Source of the DNA: Kiritimatiellota bacterium
Lineage (GTDB): Bacteria > Verrucomicrobiota > Kiritimatiellia > JAAZAB01
Assembly: GCA_008636095.1 (NCBI GenBank)
Contig: VSJD01000275.1
Location: 1-10,000, forward strand
Length of the DNA: 10,000 nt
Reading direction: 5' to 3'
Positions within the stretch are counted from its first letter, which is position 1; every line of letters starts with the position of its first letter. This document shows, one piece after another, positions 7,289 through 10,000 of the stretch. The notes beneath the pieces were generated by a model, which was given only the letters and a program-made list of their open reading frames with translations, did no database searches and was not told the origin of the DNA. A program made the position numbers and the translations under genes.

Positions 7289-7325
7289 GCGAGTGGACCG
7301 GGTCTACATACTCCACAAGCCCATT

Positions 7326-8393
7326 CTATTCCCCAATATAATAAGTTTCGCCGTTGCGCACTTCTGCCCGAACAACGTGTTGTCCGACCAGTTCGCGCAC
7401 CATTGTCTCGGCCTCTTCCCGGCTGAGCGCAAAGGCATGCGCCACATCCTCGACCGTGCAGGGCCGGCGCTGGAGCATGGCCCGCACTGCGCTTTTATCG
7501 GCATGCCGCGATCCCGATCGCGCTCCCGGCTCCGCCGACCGCGCTCCGCCATAGCGCTTCGCGACGGCGAGAGCGCTTCGCCGAGGCGAGTCGCGTATCG
7601 GGACGCCGCCGGACGCAAACCGCGCGATGACTTCAGCCGCCGGTGTAAAGCACCCGGCCAGGGAGCGCAACTGTGACTCCGAGAGCGGCGGTACGTCCTG
7701 CTGGGCCGTGGGCCGCACGGCCGTGTTTAGCTGGACCCGATCCGGCCGGATCGTCCGGGCCAGCGCGGCAATGGCCTTAACTTGGTTCCGTAATGCGTTA
7801 AGACCGGGCACTATAAACACTTCCATCCATAATTCACCGGAAAAATCCTGCCGGAACTTCCGCAACCCATCCACAAGACGATCAAATGACAGATCCGCGT
7901 GCGGACGGGTAATAGCGGCAAACGAGACTTGGTCCCAGGCGGAAAGCGACACCTTAACTACCTCGGCCAGCGCGGCACAAGAGCGCACCTCCGGCAAGTG
8001 GAGCAGGGTACTGTTGGTGAGCAGGGCCGCCCGAACCCCCGCGTGGGGGCGACCCCGCCCCTGGGAGCTAACCAGCTCGTGGGAGCTAACCCGCCCTTGG
8101 GCGCGGATGGCAGAAAGCACATCGCCAAACCGCGTGTGAAGCGTTGGTTCCCCGGACCCGGTTACGGTTATGAAGTCCGCCTTCAGGTTGAGCGCGAACC
8201 AGGCCGCCAGCTCCTTCAGTACCTCCTCCGTGGGCACGTATTCCTTGCGTACCAGCGTTCGATGCGTGGTCGGCCCCACCTCGCAGAAAATGCAGTCCAG
8301 CGTACAGGTCTTGCGCGGTAGAAGATCCACACCCAGCGAGAGCCCAAACCGACGCGAGGGGACCGGGCCGAATAAGTATTTAAAATCAGGCAT
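7326..8393 (-). CDS. Radical SAM protein, COG0731-like, with repeat-derived inserts
   Basis: Radical SAM enzymes use a 4Fe-4S cluster to cleave S-adenosylmethionine and start radical chemistry. The N terminus FGPVPSRRFGLSLGVDLLPRKTC is typical of the COG0731 group (distantly related to TYW1), with cluster ligands C30, C34 and C37 in CTLDCIFC and the SAM-binding GSGEP at 79-83. The substrate is unknown. After the radical SAM core (to about 260) comes a tail of about 55 residues (301-355, QRRPCTVEDVAHAFALSREEAETMVREL...) that looks like a winged-helix domain. Two low-complexity inserts interrupt the family pattern: residues about 98-120 (GRVSSHELVSSQGRGRPHAG), made from 18-nt repeats, and about 264-300, made from an inverted-repeat element. 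Both keep the frame, so the gene is probably still functional. The ATG at 8391-8393 has only a poor ribosome binding site. It follows the FmdB-like gene by 64 bp. Confidence 0.9.
   Translation of the reverse strand: MPDFKYLFGPVPSRRFGLSLGVDLLPRKTCTLDCIFCEVGPTTHRTLVRKEYVPTEEVLKELAAWFALNLKADFITVTGSGEPTLHTRFGDVLSAIRAQGRVSSHELVSSQGRGRPHAGVRAALLTNSTLLHLPEVRSCAALAEVVKVSLSAWDQVSFAAITRPHADLSFDRLVDGLRKFRQDFSGELWMEVFIVPGLNALRNQVKAIAALARTIRPDRVQLNTAVRPTAQQDVPPLSESQLRSLAGCFTPAAEVIARFASGGVPIRDSPRRSALAVAKRYGGARSAEPGARSGSRHADKSAVRAMLQRRPCTVEDVAHAFALSREEAETMVRELVGQHVVRAEVRNGETYYIGE
7508..7606. repeat. Inverted-repeat-bounded element inside the radical SAM gene (MITE/REP-like)
   Basis: The ends 7508-7522 and 7592-7606 pair over 14 bases, with one bulged base on each arm, and share TCCCGAT / ATCGGGA at their centre. 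Inside are a 19-nt tandem duplication, AGCGCTTCGCGACGGCGAG (7553-7571) and AGCGCTTCGCCGAGGCGAG (7572-7590), 16 of 19 identical, and two GCGCTCC copies 21 nt apart (7520-7526, 7541-7547). The element is translated as an Arg/Ala/Ser-rich linker between the radical SAM core and the winged-helix-like tail. Confidence 0.7.
8037..8108 (+). repeat. 18-nt tandem repeat block C inside the radical SAM gene
   Basis: Four consecutive 18-nt units can be aligned: CCCCGCGTGGGGGCGACC, CCGCCCCTGGGAGCTAAC, CAGCTCGTGGGAGCTAAC and CCGCCCTTGGGCGCGGAT. All share C at position 1, C at 4 and 6, and TGGG.GC at 8-14; the 12-mer TGGGAGCTAACC occurs exactly at 8062-8073 and 8080-8091. The block adds about 23 residues between the GSGEP segment and the conserved ALLTNSTLL strand. 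Here the TGGG strand is opposite to the coding strand, whereas in comEC it is the coding strand. Confidence 0.85.
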
Positions 8394-8424
8394 AATTTTT
8401 CGTTCTTTGTTCTTGGTTCGATGC

Positions 8425-8454
8425 TCGGCGTTCGATGTTGGATGTTCGATGTTT
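8425..8454. repeat. Intergenic repeat, copy 2 (TCGGCGTTCGATGTTGGA family)
   Basis: This copy matches 5893-5922 at 28 of 30 bases in the same orientation. It lies in the 64-bp gap between the fmdB-like stop and the radical SAM start, immediately downstream of the fmdB-like gene just as copy 1 lies immediately downstream of the protease gene. Neighbouring bases (GGTTCGATGC at 8415-8424) continue the same vocabulary. Confidence 0.8.
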
Positions 8455-8457
8455 TCT

Positions 8458-8709
8458 TTAATAAACCTTTTCGTACTCGCCCTTGCCCAGGCGTTTCAGC
8501 TTGTGGAAACCGGCCTGGCTGGCACGGCGATCGAGCGAACTTTTTGACCCGCCAACCACCAGCGCCGAGATCAGGCGGCTGACCGGCGCGCCACAGGCGG
8601 GGCATTTTTCCAAGGGCGGCGCCTGCAGGCGCTCCAACCGCTCAAACGGCCGGCGACAGGCGTCGCATCCCTGGCACGGATTATTAACCTGATATTCGTG
8701 GATGGGCAT
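8458..8709 (-). CDS. FmdB-family zinc-ribbon protein
   Basis: This is a complete 83-residue protein of the FmdB/CxxC zinc-ribbon family, small putative nucleic-acid- or protein-binding regulators of mostly unknown role. It opens with MPIHEYQ, has FERLE after the first cysteine pair, then CPAC at residues 37-40 and the family ending APVSRLIS, followed by a basic glycine/serine tail. The first knuckle is unusual: instead of EYxCxxC it reads EYQVNNPCQGCDAC, with a six-residue spacer and three cysteines (12, 15 and 18). The ATG at 8707-8709 is the only start that keeps the MPIxEY motif; the ribosome binding site is weak. It is first in the leftward gene series and divergent from the carboxypeptidase gene. 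Confidence 0.85.
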   Translation of the reverse strand: MPIHEYQVNNPCQGCDACRRPFERLERLQAPPLEKCPACGAPVSRLISALVVGGSKSSLDRRASQAGFHKLKRLGKGEYEKVY

Positions 8710-8999
8710 ATATGGTATTTCGGATTTTTGATTGCTGATTTATGATTGAAAACAACCTGAAACAGGCTTGGTTTTGTGAATTTATTTTTCTAAAAAACTA
8801 CAAAGCCGGGTGTAAGCCAATTCTATATTTCTTCTTATGGGAAGGGCCACACGCCTTGTCCAGCCCGTCTTCACTTTTCACTTGACTCCAGCCTTTATTT
8901 TTAGAAACTATCTGCGCCGCCTGTTGGCGGCAAGCGACACATCTTCACTCCCAACTATGCCTGTAAATGCAAAGGCAATATAGCAAAGGACACTCTGGC
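8710..8999. other. 290-bp divergent intergenic region between the fmdB-like and carboxypeptidase genes
   Basis: The left part (8715-8751) is AT-rich and built of ATTTNTGATTG-like pieces. The middle (about 8800-8880) is less AT-rich and contains GCCGGGTGTAAGCC and GGGAAGGGCCACACGCC, which look structured but match no RNA family I can confirm. A perfect 6-bp hairpin GCCGCC-TGTT-GGCGGC lies at 8916-8931. TTGACT at 8882-8887 could be a -35 box for the carboxypeptidase, but no good -10 follows at 16-18 nt. No convincing small ORF is present. Confidence 0.5.
8985..8990 (+). promoter_or_regulatory. Ribosome binding site of the carboxypeptidase gene
   Basis: AAAGGA lies 9 nt before ATG 9000-9002 and supports that start, which also gives a good signal peptide. 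Confidence 0.7.
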
Positions 9000-10000
9000 A
9001 TGAAACCGAAATTTCGATGTAGCCTGGTAGGCGGGATTGTGATCGCCCTGGTGTTGGCCTCCGGCACGCCCACCCTCGCCCGCATTAAGAAGAGCAACAC
9101 CATCGCCCACGATCCCTATGTGGGCGCCATGGTGATTGACGCCGACAGCGGCCAGATCCTGGCAGCCGACAATCCCGACGCAAAGGCTTATCCCGCCAGC
9201 GTGCTGAAACTTATGAATCTCCTGATCATCCTCGATAAAATCCAAGCCGGCGCCCTGACCCTTAAAGACAAGGTGCTGATCACGGCGGAAGCTTCCAGGA
9301 TTGGCGGATCCCAGGTGTATCTCAAGGAAAACGAAACGTTCACCATTGACGAACTGCTGTATGCCCTCATGGTGCAATCGGCCAACGATGCCGCCACGGC
9401 CCTGGCGATTCACATAGCGGGCAGTAAGGACGGATTTGTTGAGCTCATGAACCAGCGCGCACGCGCGCTGGGCATGAAATCCACGGAATTCCATTCGATC
9501 CATGGCCTGCCGCCAGGACCCGGCCAGAAACCGGATATCACCACCCCCCGTGACCTGACGCGCCTGGCACGGGAACTTTTAAACTATCCGGACACCCTGC
9601 GCTACACCGCAACACGCGAACGCGGGTTTCGCAATAACACGTTTATCATGCGAACGCACAATCATCTTCTGGGCCGGGTCGAGGGTTGTGATGGAATGAA
9701 AACCGGTTATTTTACCTCAGCCGGCTATTCCATCGTCGCCACCGCCCGCCGGGGCGACAACCGCGTCATAGCCGTAGTTATGGGTAGTGTCAGCGGCAGG
9801 CTCCGGGACACCAAAACGGCCGAGTTGCTTGCCAAGGGTTTCATGCTGATGCCGAAGAAACCGATAATCGCGCCACCGATCACCAATCCACCGCCGCCGG
9901 CGGTCCCGCCGGTTGAACGTTGTTCGGCCGGCCGCACGTGGGCAAAGATCGGCCTGCTAATAGCAGTCCTGGCGTTGATCGCGTTGGGGACCACCTATTT
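9000..10000 (+). CDS. D-alanyl-D-alanine carboxypeptidase, peptidase S11 (low-molecular-mass PBP), 3' end outside window
   Basis: The enzyme removes the terminal D-Ala from peptidoglycan pentapeptides in the periplasm. The visible 333 residues start with a signal peptide (MKPKFRCSLVGGIVIALVLA, probable cleavage after TLA at residue 27). All three penicillin-binding motifs of family S11 are present: SVLK (S67-K70, nucleophile and general base) in YPASVLKLM, SAN (127-129) and KTG (234-236) in CDGMKTGYFTSAGYS. After the catalytic domain, at about residue 285, the classical PBP5 C-terminal beta domain is absent. Instead there is a proline-rich linker (PPITNPPPPAVPP, 292-304) and a hydrophobic stretch from about 314 (WAKIGLLIAVLALIALG) that looks like a transmembrane anchor. 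The frame is still open at 10000. The start is supported by AAAGGA at 8985-8990. It is dacA/dacF-like, but the exact subfamily cannot be settled. Confidence 0.95.
   Translation, partial: MKPKFRCSLVGGIVIALVLASGTPTLARIKKSNTIAHDPYVGAMVIDADSGQILAADNPDAKAYPASVLKLMNLLIILDKIQAGALTLKDKVLITAEASRIGGSQVYLKENETFTIDELLYALMVQSANDAATALAIHIAGSKDGFVELMNQRARALGMKSTEFHSIHGLPPGPGQKPDITTPRDLTRLARELLNYPDTLRYTATRERGFRNNTFIMRTHNHLLGRVEGCDGMKTGYFTSAGYSIVATARRGDNRVIAVVMGSVSGRLRDTKTAELLAKGFMLMPKKPIIAPPITNPPPPAVPPVERCSAGRTWAKIGLLIAVLALIALGTTY

Noticed and set aside
8037..8108. CRISPR array suggested by regular short repeats
   Set aside because: Period is 18 nt with no unique spacers, the block is inside a coding gene in frame, and no cas genes are present.
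8800..8850. RNase P RNA 3' end on the minus strand
   Set aside because: Only a short stretch resembles the family; the universal GAGGAAAGTCCGGGC-type core and the other conserved blocks are absent nearby, and the 5' part would have to overlap the carboxypeptidase gene.
8955..9503. 182-codon minus-strand frame opposite the carboxypeptidase
   Set aside because: It is antisense to the SxxK and SxN motifs of the S11 enzyme and has no independent support.

Overview
This is a bacterial chromosomal window with eight recognisable genes and an unusual density of short dispersed repeats. The gene set (a GH29 alpha-L-fucosidase, an [FeFe]-hydrogenase maturation GTPase, a CysX-less FmdB-type zinc ribbon of an unusual spacing, a Ste24-type M48 protease) together with the style of the intergenic repeats suggests an anaerobic or facultative, polysaccharide-degrading member of the PVC superphylum (Kiritimatiellota, Lentisphaerota or Verrucomicrobiota). 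That assignment is an inference from gene content and general recollection, not from a marker gene.

Layout. Positions 1-123 (+) are the tail of a response-regulator receiver domain. After a 180-bp gap holding a degenerate inverted repeat comes hydF (304-1524, +), perhaps followed by a doubtful 63-aa ORF that overlaps its stop. From 1735 to 8709 five genes lie on the minus strand, read right to left as: FmdB-family zinc-ribbon protein (8458-8709), COG0731-like radical SAM protein (7326-8393), Ste24-like M48 membrane protease (5926-7197), GH29 alpha-L-fucosidase (4362-5669) and a ComEC/Rec2 DNA-uptake channel (1735-4302). The gaps between them are 64, 128, 256 and 59 bp. Most of these gaps contain hairpins or repeats, so one long operon is not certain. 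Divergent from the fmdB-like gene, a D-alanyl-D-alanine carboxypeptidase (dacA-like, S11) starts at 9000 (+) and runs off the right edge.

Functionally the genes are mostly unrelated housekeeping and metabolic functions: hydrogenase maturation, DNA import, fucose release, membrane proteolysis and peptidoglycan trimming. I do not see a defence island, prophage, CRISPR array, transposase, rRNA or tRNA, and no obvious new multi-gene system.

The most interesting signal is repeat DNA. Blocks with an exact 18-nt period occur inside two unrelated genes (comEC twice, the radical SAM gene once). They share a TGGG-rich core, sit in opposite orientations relative to the coding strand, and stay in frame. 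The radical SAM gene also carries a roughly 100-bp element bounded by a 14-bp inverted repeat, exactly between its catalytic domain and its winged-helix-like tail. The 3' part of comEC holds a perfect 9-bp hairpin and a 51-nt-spaced direct repeat. A separate intergenic repeat is present at 5893-5922 and 8425-8454 with 28 of 30 bases identical. Together these suggest a genome colonised by small, frame-neutral, REP- or MITE-like repeats that can be translated as low-complexity protein inserts.
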